From a virus, in the IMG/VR virus record IMGVR_UViG_3300034179_000029, positions 1 to 32,088 of that record: DNA of 32,088 nucleotides; one strand, given 5' to 3'. The position numbers were made by a program, and so were the translations under genes. This document shows positions 1 to 6,776 of the stretch, in pieces. Under the pieces are notes generated by a model. It had not been told where the DNA came from and searched no databases. It saw nothing but the letters and a program-made list of their open reading frames with translations. How positions within the stretch are numbered: the stretch's first letter is position 1; every line of letters begins with the position of its first letter.

Positions 1-370
1 CCATACATGAGTTACTTGGATCATGAACAACAACAAATTCTATTCCATCTATACTCATTTCAAGACTTGTATGAACAGAATGAAATCCTACATCTATATA
101 TTGGAATGGTTCTAGTTTATCATGATTTCCAAGCACTAATAATTACTTCCCCCTTATCTTATTTAGAATGTTTCTATATACGCCTAAATAACAAGAATCT
201 CTAGAACAAAAATCTCCAACATATATAATAGTATCATCATCATTTAAGCACATACTATTTTTTAATATGGCGTTATTCATTGATTCTACGCTGTCAAAGA
301 TTCCTCTTCCTGCATAGTTAAGCATATACTCATCATCAAAATGTGGATCTGCCATTAAATATAAACTCAT
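1..370 (-). pseudogene. Calcineurin-like metallophosphoesterase, interrupted by an in-frame TAA and cut by the window edge
   Basis: The start at 370 opens a reading frame with phosphoesterase motifs: a metal-binding DPHFD near residue 8, an Arg in AGRGIF, and VGDF near residue 52. A TAA at 143-145 then stops it. The same frame continues without any shift into LGNHD (positions 133-119) and later VVVHDP, the expected next motifs of the family. In relatives the segment before GNHD usually reads like GKKILVLGNHD, and the stop sits where the second Lys would be, so a nonsense change is the simplest reading. Its ATG overlaps the stop of the upstream membrane gene (ATGA), so it is the distal gene of the minus-strand operon. 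The frame is still open at base 1, so the 3' end is outside the window. It could be a true pseudogene, a readthrough gene or a sequencing error. Family assignment is fairly sure; substrate is unknown. Confidence 0.72.
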
Positions 371-648
371 TTAAGACTTCCCTTTCTTATAGCTATTAAG
401 GTAATTACTATAATGCTTATAATATAGTATCTATAGTTTAATACATTGATACCATATATTGCTGTAAACGCTCCAAGAAAGAATGCCCAGGCCCATTTTC
501 TGCTATATTCTTCTTTCTTGGCATTTTCAGATAATCTTATTAGATATTCTATTACAAGAGGGCCTATAATAACTACTTTAGATGTGAATAAGAATATAAG
601 TATTATAAAACTAAAAAAGTAACCATATTTTATCATAAAAGATTTCAT
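367..648 (-). CDS. Small membrane protein (93 aa)
   Basis: No family is recognised. The protein is hydrophobic, with one membrane-spanning stretch near residues 8-38, a polar Lys/Glu-rich middle around residues 42-52, and two further hydrophobic stretches to residue 88 ending in a short basic tail. The start ATG at 648 follows GAGGGG, which lies inside the end of the preceding gene; only three bases separate the two genes. Its TGA overlaps the next ATG, so translation is probably coupled to the phosphoesterase downstream. It is one of a run of small membrane proteins in the operon, but its N-terminus lacks the PWK-IAH pattern of the three paralogues upstream. Confidence 0.7.
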   Translation of the reverse strand: MKSFMIKYGYFFSFIILIFLFTSKVVIIGPLVIEYLIRLSENAKKEEYSRKWAWAFFLGAFTAIYGINVLNYRYYIISIIVITLIAIRKGSLK

Positions 649-651
649 TTT

Positions 652-912
652 TTACCCCTCATATAAGCTATAAGCTATAATAGCATATAACCATGTTAAT
701 ATAAAAGTTATAATTACAATTATCCATGGAATAATAAATATATAATTATTTATAATACTAATATTAAATATATAGATAAATACAAAGAATAATACTATAG
801 ATATAATAAAACAAATTAGAACTACAAAACAAAACATTAATACGCTCAATATCTCTGAGACATGAGCAATTTTCCAAGGCCAAATAAAAATATTTTTTAG
901 AAAAGTTTTCAT
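652..912 (-). CDS. Small membrane protein, member C of a local paralogous family
   Basis: The ATG at 912 is preferred over the upstream TTG at 927 because GAGGA lies at the right distance before it and because paralogues start at the equivalent Met. The N-terminus MKTFLKNIFIWPWKIAH matches the broken gene at 1270-1546 (MKRVLIKIFIFPWKLAH) and more loosely the gene at 1596-1895. After this amphipathic start come two long hydrophobic segments, roughly residues 21-48 and 53-80, as expected for a two-helix inner-membrane protein. It follows its cytoplasmic-looking partner (924-1280) by about 11 bases. Function is unknown; membrane location and paralogy come directly from the sequence. Confidence 0.72.
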   Translation of the reverse strand: MKTFLKNIFIWPWKIAHVSEILSVLMFCFVVLICFIISIVLFFVFIYIFNISIINNYIFIIPWIIVIITFILTWLYAIIAYSLYEG

Positions 913-923
913 TTTTATATTCC

Positions 924-1280
924 TCAATTTAAAAATAGTTTATATAATTTAGAAGCACTAGAGTCTTTTACTATATTCCACTTATCTTTATTTTCTAAAT
1001 AATCATCTTCTTTAATTCTATTAATCATAGCTTCTGTGGCTGATGAATGATTAGCAAACAGTTTTATAGATCTCTCCTTATCAGGATCTCCTTGATTACC
1101 ATAAAAAACAGTATCAGCAGATTTTTCATACAAATCACATCCTCTCATATCCTCCCATTTATCAATATCTTTAACTTCATATTTCCAACCATATTCAAGA
1201 AATTTTTTAGTTATAACTGGACCCCTACCTTTTCTTTGTATTTTAAAATCTCTTCCATTAGTTAGTATTCTATACTTCAT
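924..1280 (-). CDS. Unknown soluble protein (118 aa) paired with the small membrane proteins
   Basis: Start chosen at ATG 1280, where the protein begins MKYRILTNGRDF and AGGAG precedes it. A longer frame from 1316 would lack this signal. The protein is polar and charged, without membrane segments or a recognised domain; the middle contains KWEDMRGCDLYE. The start codon lies inside the last codons of the preceding membrane gene (overlap 1270-1280), so the two are probably translationally coupled. A truncated copy of its N-terminus occurs at 1543-1599 (MIKYRIITSGKFH), showing that the membrane-protein plus partner unit was duplicated. Function unknown. Confidence 0.68.
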   Translation of the reverse strand: MKYRILTNGRDFKIQRKGRGPVITKKFLEYGWKYEVKDIDKWEDMRGCDLYEKSADTVFYGNQGDPDKERSIKLFANHSSATEAMINRIKEDDYLENKDKWNIVKDSSASKLYKLFLN

Positions 1281-1546
1281 TATTCCATATCTCCTTATCA
1301 TATAATGGATCAGCAATCATCGGATATATAATCATAAAAGCGATGGATCCAATAAAACTTGAAATAAATGTTAATAATACAGATATATCTATTGGAAATA
1401 TTAATCTAAAAATCAGGTAAAATATGCATGATAATATAACGAACGCCATGAACCAAAGAGAAAAAAAATACTAAAATATCTGCTAGATTTGAGTGATGTG
1501 CTAATTTCCATGGGAATATGAAGATTTTAATTAAAACTCTTTTCAT
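1270..1546 (-). pseudogene. Frameshifted small membrane protein, member B of the local family
   Basis: From ATG 1546 (AGGAG before it) the frame starts MKRVLIKIFIFPWKLAHHSN and reaches a run of eight T on the minus strand (eight A at 1461-1468), after which it ends early. Reading the run as seven T restores an open frame to TAG at 1270-1272. The restored protein of about 91 residues has a hydrophobic C-terminal half, including FVILSCIFYLIFRLIF, and a length and layout like members A and C. The change is therefore a single-base insertion, a sequencing error in a homopolymer, or slippage-dependent expression. The restored end overlaps the start of the 924-1280 gene exactly as coupled genes do, which supports the restored reading. 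Confidence 0.75.
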
Positions 1547-1599
1547 TTTATTCTCCTTTTATGAAATTTTCCACTAGTTATTATCCTATACTTTATCAT
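1543..1599 (-). pseudogene. Truncated remnant of the 924-1280 partner gene (18 codons)
   Basis: The mini-frame starts with an ATG that overlaps the stop of the 1596-1895 gene and reads MIKYRIITSGKFHKRRIK, then stops at a TGA overlapping the ATG of the next membrane gene. Its first 12 residues match MKYRILTNGRDF of the intact partner. It occupies the same place after a paralogous membrane gene that the intact partner occupies, so it is best explained as the leftover of a duplicated module. It may still matter by coupling translation between its neighbours, because its last codons form the ribosome-binding site (AGGAGAATAAAATG) of the next gene. Confidence 0.7.
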
Positions 1600-1895
1600 T
1601 CATCTTCCTCAAACTTATCTAGATAAATTTTATGACATTTTTCTGAATATTTTCCTATTATGAAGACTGATAGAATGATATTTATAATGCTTATAATTCC
1701 AATAGGAAATTCTTTACCGATAAAATTTAATATGTAATAGCTAGGAAAGAATAAAAACATATAACATAAAAATAACATAATTGCATATACAAGTATACTA
1801 AGTATAATGGAATTACGAGAAATATCAAAAGGAAATAGAAATATTTTAATTAATATATTTTTCATTTTTAGTAAATCCTCCAATATTTTTTTCAT
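1596..1895 (-). CDS. Small membrane protein, member A of the local family
   Basis: First gene of the minus-strand operon. ATG 1895 has a strong AAGGAG site. An internal ATG at 1865, also preceded by GGAGG, would align with the starts of paralogues B and C (MKNILIKIFLFPF), so two forms differing by ten residues are possible. Two hydrophobic segments follow the amphipathic N-terminus (about residues 29-56 and 65-82), then a charged Lys/Glu/Asp tail. Its stop overlaps the ATG of the partner remnant. Probably an inner-membrane protein; function unknown. Confidence 0.7.
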   Translation of the reverse strand: MKKILEDLLKMKNILIKIFLFPFDISRNSIILSILVYAIMLFLCYMFLFFPSYYILNFIGKEFPIGIISIINIILSVFIIGKYSEKCHKIYLDKFEEDE

Positions 1896-1932
1896 GATGA
1901 TCTCCTTCTATTAAATAAATAATTTTTTATTG

Positions 1933-1956
1933 TTTAAATTTAATATATATAATAGT
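1933..1956 (-). promoter_or_regulatory. Class-B promoter-like element upstream of the left minus-strand operon
   Basis: On the minus strand this reads ACTATTATATATATTAAAT followed by TTAAA. It differs at only one of 24 bases from the element at 11401-11424 and matches 20 of 24 with that at 30021-30044. All three lie upstream of minus-strand genes that do not look structural. The first ATG is about 40 bases downstream. It contains TATTAT/TATAAT-like cores, so a host-type -10 box is possible, but no spaced -35 box is clear. The core TTAATATATAT is nearly palindromic, so an operator is an alternative. Confidence 0.5.
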
Positions 1957-1970
1957 ATATAAAATTATTG

Positions 1971-1985
1971 AGGACAAACTATAAA
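1971..1985 (+). promoter_or_regulatory. Class-A (probable late) promoter motif, copy 1
   Basis: AGGACAAACTATAAA, 21 bases before the ATG at 2006. It matches the consensus of nine copies in the window, each oriented toward the gene it precedes. It shares the divergent gap with the class-B element at 1933-1956. Confidence 0.7.
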
Positions 1986-2005
1986 AAATAGAGGGAGAAT
2001 TTATA

Positions 2006-2692
2006 ATGGGTTTTTGTCCGTATATAACATCAAATATACTTAGCTCTTCTGCAGTAGATGGAACAACTACTGATTACACATATACAGTTTCACAATATTC
2101 ATGTCCTCAGAATAATACCTGTCAAGTATGGGATACTGTAGCTGGAGATTGTGGATCAAAAAATCCAACACCAACAACCGCAGGTGCTTCCCCATCTACT
2201 TTGTTAAATGAGTTTCTAACAAAGATCGATGGTGATAGTTTAGATATGACTTCTCTAGGAGTTATTGGTTATGGTGTTTATGGCTATGATTATATGATTG
2301 ATGATCCAGATAATATACCTGTTCTTCTACAAGCAGCTCATGATCATCCTGAATTTGATGAGTCTCTTATAGTCAATAGGGTAGAGGGAACATGTTCAGT
2401 AACAATAACACAGGCAGGATGGGATAGTACCGCAGAGTGGGAATATGAAATAGTTGCAACAGATAGTACATCTGATTTTGTCACATCATTAGTTACTACA
2501 TCTATGTATATAGTATTATTAGATGGTAGTGGGAACACTGTAGCTATATATCAAATAGATTCTGTAGATGATAGTGATACTTTAAGTATAAGTGCTGGAT
2601 ATGCGGATGAACCACCAATAACAGAAGATAGTTATCCATTCATTGTAGATAAAAAAAGAATATCCTGGGAAGAATATCTAGGGTTATTTTAA
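2006..2692 (+). CDS. Probable virion (spike/baseplate-associated) protein, unrecognised family
   Basis: A 228-residue acidic protein rich in Thr, Ser, Asp and Val, typical of beta-rich phage structural proteins. The N-terminus has several Cys residues (CPY, SCPQNNTC, GDCG). The C-terminal half has Ser/Thr/Val-rich strands (TSDFVTSLVTTSMYIVLLDG). The start has GAGGGAG upstream and a class-A promoter motif directly before it. The next gene is a PAAR-like spike tip only nine bases away, with its ribosome site in the gap, so a role at the spike or central hub is plausible by context. No specific family can be named. Confidence 0.55.
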   Translation: MGFCPYITSNILSSSAVDGTTTDYTYTVSQYSCPQNNTCQVWDTVAGDCGSKNPTPTTAGASPSTLLNEFLTKIDGDSLDMTSLGVIGYGVYGYDYMIDDPDNIPVLLQAAHDHPEFDESLIVNRVEGTCSVTITQAGWDSTAEWEYEIVATDSTSDFVTSLVTTSMYIVLLDGSGNTVAIYQIDSVDDSDTLSISAGYADEPPITEDSYPFIVDKKRISWEEYLGLF

Positions 2693-2701
2693 GGAGAAAT
2701 T

Positions 2702-3007
2702 ATGGCATCTATAGGATTAGTTGCAACAAGTATTTGTGCTGGACAATGTACTGGACATTCACCAATACCGGTGCTTCCAGTTACAGGTATTATTATAAAT
2801 GGATCTGTTGATCATACTGTGGAGGGTTCTTTTGTAGCTACAGTAGGGCTTTCTTTGGTAGCTTGTAGTTGCGGTCATGTGGCTCCTATAATATCAACTT
2901 TGAATGTTACAAATTTTACGAATGGTCTTCCAAAATCATCTGTTGGGTCTGTATTTTCTGCAATACCAACAGGAACTGTTATTACTGGAAGTATAACAGC
3001 AATGTAA
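2702..3007 (+). CDS. PAAR-like spike-tip protein
   Basis: This 101-residue protein has the composition and pattern of PAAR-repeat tip proteins: a Cys/His stretch CAGQCTGHSPIP near the start, then II-NGS, V-G-FVAT-G, CSCGHVAPI, and a second NVTNFTNGLPKSSVGS unit ending in VITGSITAM. Members of this family cap the membrane-piercing spike of contractile tails and bind a metal through His/Cys. The local His and Cys residues (CTGH, CSCGH) fit this. The ATG is preceded by AAGGAGAAATT overlapping the end of the previous gene. The short length fits a single-domain tip. The assignment rests on pattern recognition rather than alignment. Confidence 0.65.
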   Translation: MASIGLVATSICAGQCTGHSPIPVLPVTGIIINGSVDHTVEGSFVATVGLSLVACSCGHVAPIISTLNVTNFTNGLPKSSVGSVFSAIPTGTVITGSITAM

Positions 3008-3078
3008 TTTTATATTTAACAAATCGTCTTTAAATAAATTATTAAATTCTTAGACGGTGAATTTAGAAAGGGAACATT

Positions 3079-3918
3079 ATGATGTTTAAAAAAGATTTTG
3101 TAGTCGTTATAAAATGTGATGGAAAAATATTAAGAGAGATAGATGACATAGTATCATTACCATTTGGTAGTGAGTATTCTATTCTTATAAAAAATCTTAA
3201 TTCTAGAAAGGCCCAAGTTTGTATCTCTATAGATGGTAAAGATATTCTAGATAATAAAAAACTAATAATACATGGGAATAAAGAACTAGAATTAGAAGGA
3301 TATCTAAAAGGGTTTAATGCTAGGAATAAATTTAAATTTATACAAAAGACAAAAGAGATATCTGATTATAGAGGCGATAGAATAGATGATGGTATAATAA
3401 GAGTTGAATATCAATTTGAGAAAAAAATAGTAACTCAGAGAATCAATACAGAATATAGTAGTAGTTGTACATATACTTATGGGACCCCTCTTATATACAA
3501 ACAGAACAATGATTTTTTTGATTCTGATATGCATATCTATAATTCTACTTCAAATACATGTTTGAATATAAAAAATAATGAAAATGGCTCTATTCAAAAT
3601 TCTTCAAATTCGTTATCATTTTCTAACAGATCTATGAGAAATTTTTGTGATACTTCAAGAGATGTTTCATTACCTTTAGATGATGAGGGTATAACTGTTC
3701 ATGGAAGTACATGTAATCAGAAATTTAGAGAAGCGTATATAGGAGAATTAGAAGAAACATCTTCAGTTATAACTCTAAAGTTAAGGGGATATAATAGAAA
3801 AAATATCCCTATAGGTAAACCAATAACAGTAAAGACAAAAATAAGATGTGAAACTTGTGGTAAATATTCAAGGTCCAACTCTAAGTTTTGTGATAGATGT
3901 GGAACATGTTTAATATGA
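3079..3918 (+). CDS. Virion-like protein with a C-terminal zinc ribbon
   Basis: The 279-residue protein begins with a region that resembles a domain seen in phage virion proteins: GSEYSILIKNLNSRKAQVCI followed by IDGKDI and, after a polar turn, FKFIQKT. The middle (about 140-215) is low-complexity, rich in Asn and Ser. The C-terminus carries a clear zinc ribbon: C257-x2-C260 and C271-x2-C274, with an extra C277. Start is ATG 3079 after AAAGGG; the following Met codon is an alternative. It lies in the spike-tip unit with no promoter motif of its own, so it is probably co-transcribed with PAAR and co-assembled. Function is unknown. Confidence 0.55.
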   Translation: MMFKKDFVVVIKCDGKILREIDDIVSLPFGSEYSILIKNLNSRKAQVCISIDGKDILDNKKLIIHGNKELELEGYLKGFNARNKFKFIQKTKEISDYRGDRIDDGIIRVEYQFEKKIVTQRINTEYSSSCTYTYGTPLIYKQNNDFFDSDMHIYNSTSNTCLNIKNNENGSIQNSSNSLSFSNRSMRNFCDTSRDVSLPLDDEGITVHGSTCNQKFREAYIGELEETSSVITLKLRGYNRKNIPIGKPITVKTKIRCETCGKYSRSNSKFCDRCGTCLI

Positions 3919-3925
3919 GGATAAT

Positions 3926-4168
3926 ATGAAACTTAAATGGGTTTATTGTGTAGATATATATGAGTCTCTTGGAAAGAATTGTTGTAATGGGTGTCATATG
4001 GAGGAGGAAGAAGGATATCCAAGCCCAATGATGGATTATCAACCTAAAAATAATGCACATAATCATCCTTCAAACATAAGAGGGTATGGGTGTTGTATTT
4101 TTCATAATTTGTCTAGAGATGATTGGGCAAAGGTTGTTAAATATAAAAGAAAAAATGATGATTTTTAA
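3926..4168 (+). CDS. Cys/His-rich small protein (80 aa), unknown
   Basis: Starts seven bases after the zinc-ribbon gene with GAGGATA before the ATG. It contains CCNGCHMEEEEG, a HNHP segment and GCCIFHNLSRDDWAK, giving six Cys (one near the N-terminus, three in CCNGC, two in GCC) and several His. A metal-binding site is possible. No family is recognised. It is the last gene of the unit that starts at the 1971 promoter and is followed by a hairpin terminator. Because it shares the unit with spike proteins it may be a virion or assembly factor, but that is inference from position only. Confidence 0.55.
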   Translation: MKLKWVYCVDIYESLGKNCCNGCHMEEEEGYPSPMMDYQPKNNAHNHPSNIRGYGCCIFHNLSRDDWAKVVKYKRKNDDF

Positions 4169-4183
4169 ATATTAAAAATTGTT

Positions 4184-4216
4184 AGGAATATTTTTAATTA
4201 ATATCCTCATTTTTTA
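4184..4216 (+). terminator. Hairpin terminator after the spike unit
   Basis: Arms AGG-A-ATATT and AATATCCT pair with one bulged A, followed by a T-rich run CATTTTTTATT. It separates the 2006-4168 unit from the class-A promoter at 4235. Confidence 0.55.
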
Positions 4217-4234
4217 TTATGATGAATTTAACTG

Positions 4235-4249
4235 AGGACATACTTTAAA
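4235..4249 (+). promoter_or_regulatory. Class-A promoter motif, copy 2 (variant)
   Basis: AGGACATACTTTAAA, one substitution from the consensus, 41 bases before the first base of the start codon at 4290. It follows directly after a terminator hairpin, as several other copies do. Confidence 0.6.
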
Positions 4250-4289
4250 AGTGGAATTTTAACTCTAAAATAATGAAAGGAGTATCATA

Positions 4290-5798
4290 ATGAGTTTTGA
4301 ATTACTTGATGATATTTTAACAAAATCTGATGATCAGAAACCTGTTGATGAAAACGTAAATAAGAATGAAGTTGAAAATAAAGATAATGATACACAAACT
4401 GTGGTTGATGAGGGAAGTAATGATAACACAGATACAAATAAAGTTGATGAAAATGTAGTGACTGAGAATAACGATGAAAATAAAGATGTAAATGATGATT
4501 CTGAGAAAGTCTTAGATGAAGGTGTTGGAAATAATACGTCTGAAACAGATGAAGGTACAGAATTACCAGAGAATTACAATGTAACAGAGTCAATAGAGAA
4601 TATTATATATTCTAATTTGGATCAATTAATAGAGAATTCTATGAGAACATCTTTGAGAAGCACTATAACAGAAAGTGCCATTTCTTCTGATGTAAAATTA
4701 AGTCAATTAAATATAGTTGAAAATGTTGTATTCACAAAGGAACAAATGACAAAATTTGTAAATGATAATGTTCACCCTATACTTGACTGTGCTGGTGTAT
4801 TTAATGGTACATATAATCTAGGAGGAAAAGAACCTGTAGCTGTATCATTACCAATTTTTGAAGCGGCCTTAATTTTACATATAGCTAATGAAGGATTGTT
4901 AGAATCTATATCTGTAGAAGATGAGTCTCCTGTAATAAAAAATTCTTTATATGAATCTATTATGGAAGATCATCGAGATAAAGAGTTAGATAAAGAAAAA
5001 TCTATAAAGATTGTTAATGAGCATTTATCTATATTATATGATAAATATAATATTGAAGATGATGCAGATAGAGAAGCTCTGTTAAATGAGTCCTTGAATA
5101 TGATTAAGACTCACGGGGCAGATAATCTTAGACCATCTTTCTATGAATTAGCAGAATGCGTATGTGAATATAATAAACTTGCAGAAGAGAAAGATGAAAG
5201 TTTATTTGGAGATGTCTTACCTAAAGACGCAGAATTATCAGAATCTGATAATGCTTTTGTAAGTGCGTATGGTAGAATAAGCAAGAGACTTTCAGAGAAC
5301 TTAATTTCTCAAACTATAAAAAATAAATTTAAAAATGTTTCTGAGTCCAAAGTTGTAGAAAATGATTCTTCTATTATATCAATAGCTAATACAGCTACCG
5401 GTATAAGTTCTATGATTGCATTTAGAGAGGGTAAATCTCAATGTGATGAATCTGATTGTTTACAAAATGCTTTTGAAGATGCTATTAATTCTGTTAAAGC
5501 TCAATCTAATATATGTAAAAATACTGGAAATATAAAAATGTGTGAATCTTGCAATAAGAAACTTGAAGAGAGTTGGAATATTGTAAACGAAGGATTGAAA
5601 GAAAAAGCTGAAAACTTTAAAAAGAAATATAAAGAGAATTATTTTAAAGGTCAGAAAGAAGCAATGGATGCAGTTATAACTGTATTTACAGATAAAAAGA
5701 AAAAATGTAAAGATGATAAATGCAGAGAAAAATGTCAAAAGGAAATAGATATAGCAAAAGAAGGATTGAAAAATCTAAAAGAAAAAATGAAAAAGTAA
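4290..5798 (+). CDS. Acidic 502-aa protein with Cys-rich C-terminus, unknown
   Basis: The first ~95 residues are low-complexity and very acidic, with repeated VDEN/VDEG units among Asn, Thr and Lys, and likely disordered. The centre (about 100-360) looks helical (for example SIENIIYSNLDQLIENSM). The C-terminal ~120 residues are basic and contain paired Cys: CDESDC, CESC, and CKDDKCREKC, then a Lys-rich helix. AAGGAG precedes the ATG and it has its own class-A promoter, and it is followed by a hairpin, so it may be made at high level alone. Charged helical proteins of this kind can be scaffold or internal head proteins, but nothing here proves that. Function is left open. Confidence 0.55.
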   Translation: MSFELLDDILTKSDDQKPVDENVNKNEVENKDNDTQTVVDEGSNDNTDTNKVDENVVTENNDENKDVNDDSEKVLDEGVGNNTSETDEGTELPENYNVTESIENIIYSNLDQLIENSMRTSLRSTITESAISSDVKLSQLNIVENVVFTKEQMTKFVNDNVHPILDCAGVFNGTYNLGGKEPVAVSLPIFEAALILHIANEGLLESISVEDESPVIKNSLYESIMEDHRDKELDKEKSIKIVNEHLSILYDKYNIEDDADREALLNESLNMIKTHGADNLRPSFYELAECVCEYNKLAEEKDESLFGDVLPKDAELSESDNAFVSAYGRISKRLSENLISQTIKNKFKNVSESKVVENDSSIISIANTATGISSMIAFREGKSQCDESDCLQNAFEDAINSVKAQSNICKNTGNIKMCESCNKKLEESWNIVNEGLKEKAENFKKKYKENYFKGQKEAMDAVITVFTDKKKKCKDDKCREKCQKEIDIAKEGLKNLKEKMKK

Positions 5799-5824
5799 TT
5801 ATATTTATACAATAGAATATTTTT

Positions 5825-5856
5825 GGGATCAGATCTCTTTTAATAGGTCTGATCCC
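5825..5856 (+). terminator. Strong hairpin without U-tract (attenuator or weak terminator)
   Basis: Arms GGGATCAGATC and GGTCTGATCCC form an 11-bp stem with one G-U pair and a 10-base loop. It is followed by TATTTAAAATAAGG rather than a T run, and no class-A motif follows, so downstream genes probably depend on transcript passing through it. Confidence 0.5.
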
Positions 5857-5878
5857 TATTTAAAATAAGGAGAAATAA

Positions 5879-6085
5879 ATGTTTTCCAAAGAATGGATTG
5901 AGTCATGTTCTTGTTCTATAGATAGTTACGAATCTCCTGCAGATGTAGACAAGAAAGATAAAAAAATATTTAAGGCAGAACACGAGAAAGATATATCATT
6001 GCTATCTGGAGAGTTATCAACCAGAGATCATGTTTTAGATATTAAAAGAATGCTTAAGAAAATGAAAGAGAGAAGAGGAGAATAA
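5879..6085 (+). CDS. Small charged protein (68 aa), unknown
   Basis: ATG with AAGGAG upstream. Polar, Lys/Glu/Asp-rich, with two close Cys (SCSCS) near residue 10 and a basic helical C-terminus (DIKRMLKKMKERR). It lies between the hairpin at 5825 and the primase-like gene, and its last codons supply the GAGGAG ribosome site of that gene. No domain is recognised. It might be a partner of the primase-like protein, but only position suggests it. Confidence 0.5.
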   Translation: MFSKEWIESCSCSIDSYESPADVDKKDKKIFKAEHEKDISLLSGELSTRDHVLDIKRMLKKMKERRGE

Positions 6086-6086
6086 A

Positions 6087-6776
6087 TTGTCCTATCCAGA
6101 ACATCCAAATACAACAGTTATACAGAATCAATATTATCCTGGTGGATTAACTGAGCTTAGAATATGGAATCACTACAAAAAATTTAAGGATAGGATAATA
6201 AATGAGATAGACGGGAATGCAGTTGCTATGTGGATATTTACAGATATTAATGATTCTATAGTTAAGAGAAAAGTGTTAGGAAGCCCTTTTACAATAAATA
6301 AGAATAATTATGATAAAGTAATTACAGGGAGAACAGTATCTTTATCTTCAGAATTAAAGTCATCTACAGACAATATAATAATAGATGTAGATCCTGGATC
6401 AAATATAAATGAATTCCAATTAAAAGAATGTATTAGAAATATATTAGATTCTTCTATATCCTCTATGAACATAATAAAGGATAGAAGAATTGTATCTACA
6501 GCAAATGGCTATCATATTTATTTCAAATTAAATAAGACAATGAATATATCATCTATAAAAAGTATCACACTTAAATATCTAACAATAGACTTTAGAGATA
6601 TGTATCTCATTAATACTAAAAATCCAAAGCCCAATGAGATAAATTTGGATTTAACGCCTATAACACCAAGAGGTCTCCATCAAACTCCTTATGCATTGTG
6701 TAGAAATGGCTTAATGGCAATGGATGTTACAGATTTTTTAACCAGTTTTAATAGAAGGAGTTCAATAATAAAATGA
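6087..6776 (+). CDS. Archaeo-eukaryotic primase-like protein resembling the LigD polymerase domain
   Basis: The family makes or extends RNA/DNA at primers or broken ends. Three expected motifs are visible. Motif I is IIIDVDPG with D100 and D102, very like the DLDPG of LigD polymerase domains. Motif II is VSTANGYHIYFKL, matching the SG-x-G-x-H pattern (G141, H143) in the right place after a helix. Motif III is INLDLTP with D188, followed by PRGLHQTPYAL (R195, H198), as in LigD and PriS proteins. At 229 residues it is a stand-alone catalytic domain, slightly short. Translation starts at TTG 6087 with GAGGAG at ideal spacing; no in-frame ATG fits. It is odd to find it between structural genes, and it overlaps the next gene by four bases. 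The alternative is a replication primase rather than a repair enzyme. Confidence 0.72.
   Translation: MSYPEHPNTTVIQNQYYPGGLTELRIWNHYKKFKDRIINEIDGNAVAMWIFTDINDSIVKRKVLGSPFTINKNNYDKVITGRTVSLSSELKSSTDNIIIDVDPGSNINEFQLKECIRNILDSSISSMNIIKDRRIVSTANGYHIYFKLNKTMNISSIKSITLKYLTIDFRDMYLINTKNPKPNEINLDLTPITPRGLHQTPYALCRNGLMAMDVTDFLTSFNRRSSIIK

Noticed and set aside
7-204. Plus-strand open frame of 65 codons at the left edge
   Set aside because: It is antisense to the phosphoesterase, whose motifs are clear on the minus strand, and it has no ribosome site.
1270-1272. Reassignment of TAG or TAA as an amino-acid codon
   Set aside because: TAA ends most genes, TGA several, and TAG ends the 31869-32060 gene, so a standard code fits. 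The broken genes need only local lesions.
3025-3056. Inverted repeat CGTCT...AGACG between the PAAR-like and zinc-ribbon genes
   Set aside because: Only five base pairs with a long A+T loop and no T run; too weak to call a terminator.
4285-4593. Minus-strand frame opposite the acidic N-terminus of the 502-residue protein
   Set aside because: It is the reverse complement of a repetitive Asp/Glu/Asn stretch, giving an artificial His/Leu/Tyr-rich product.
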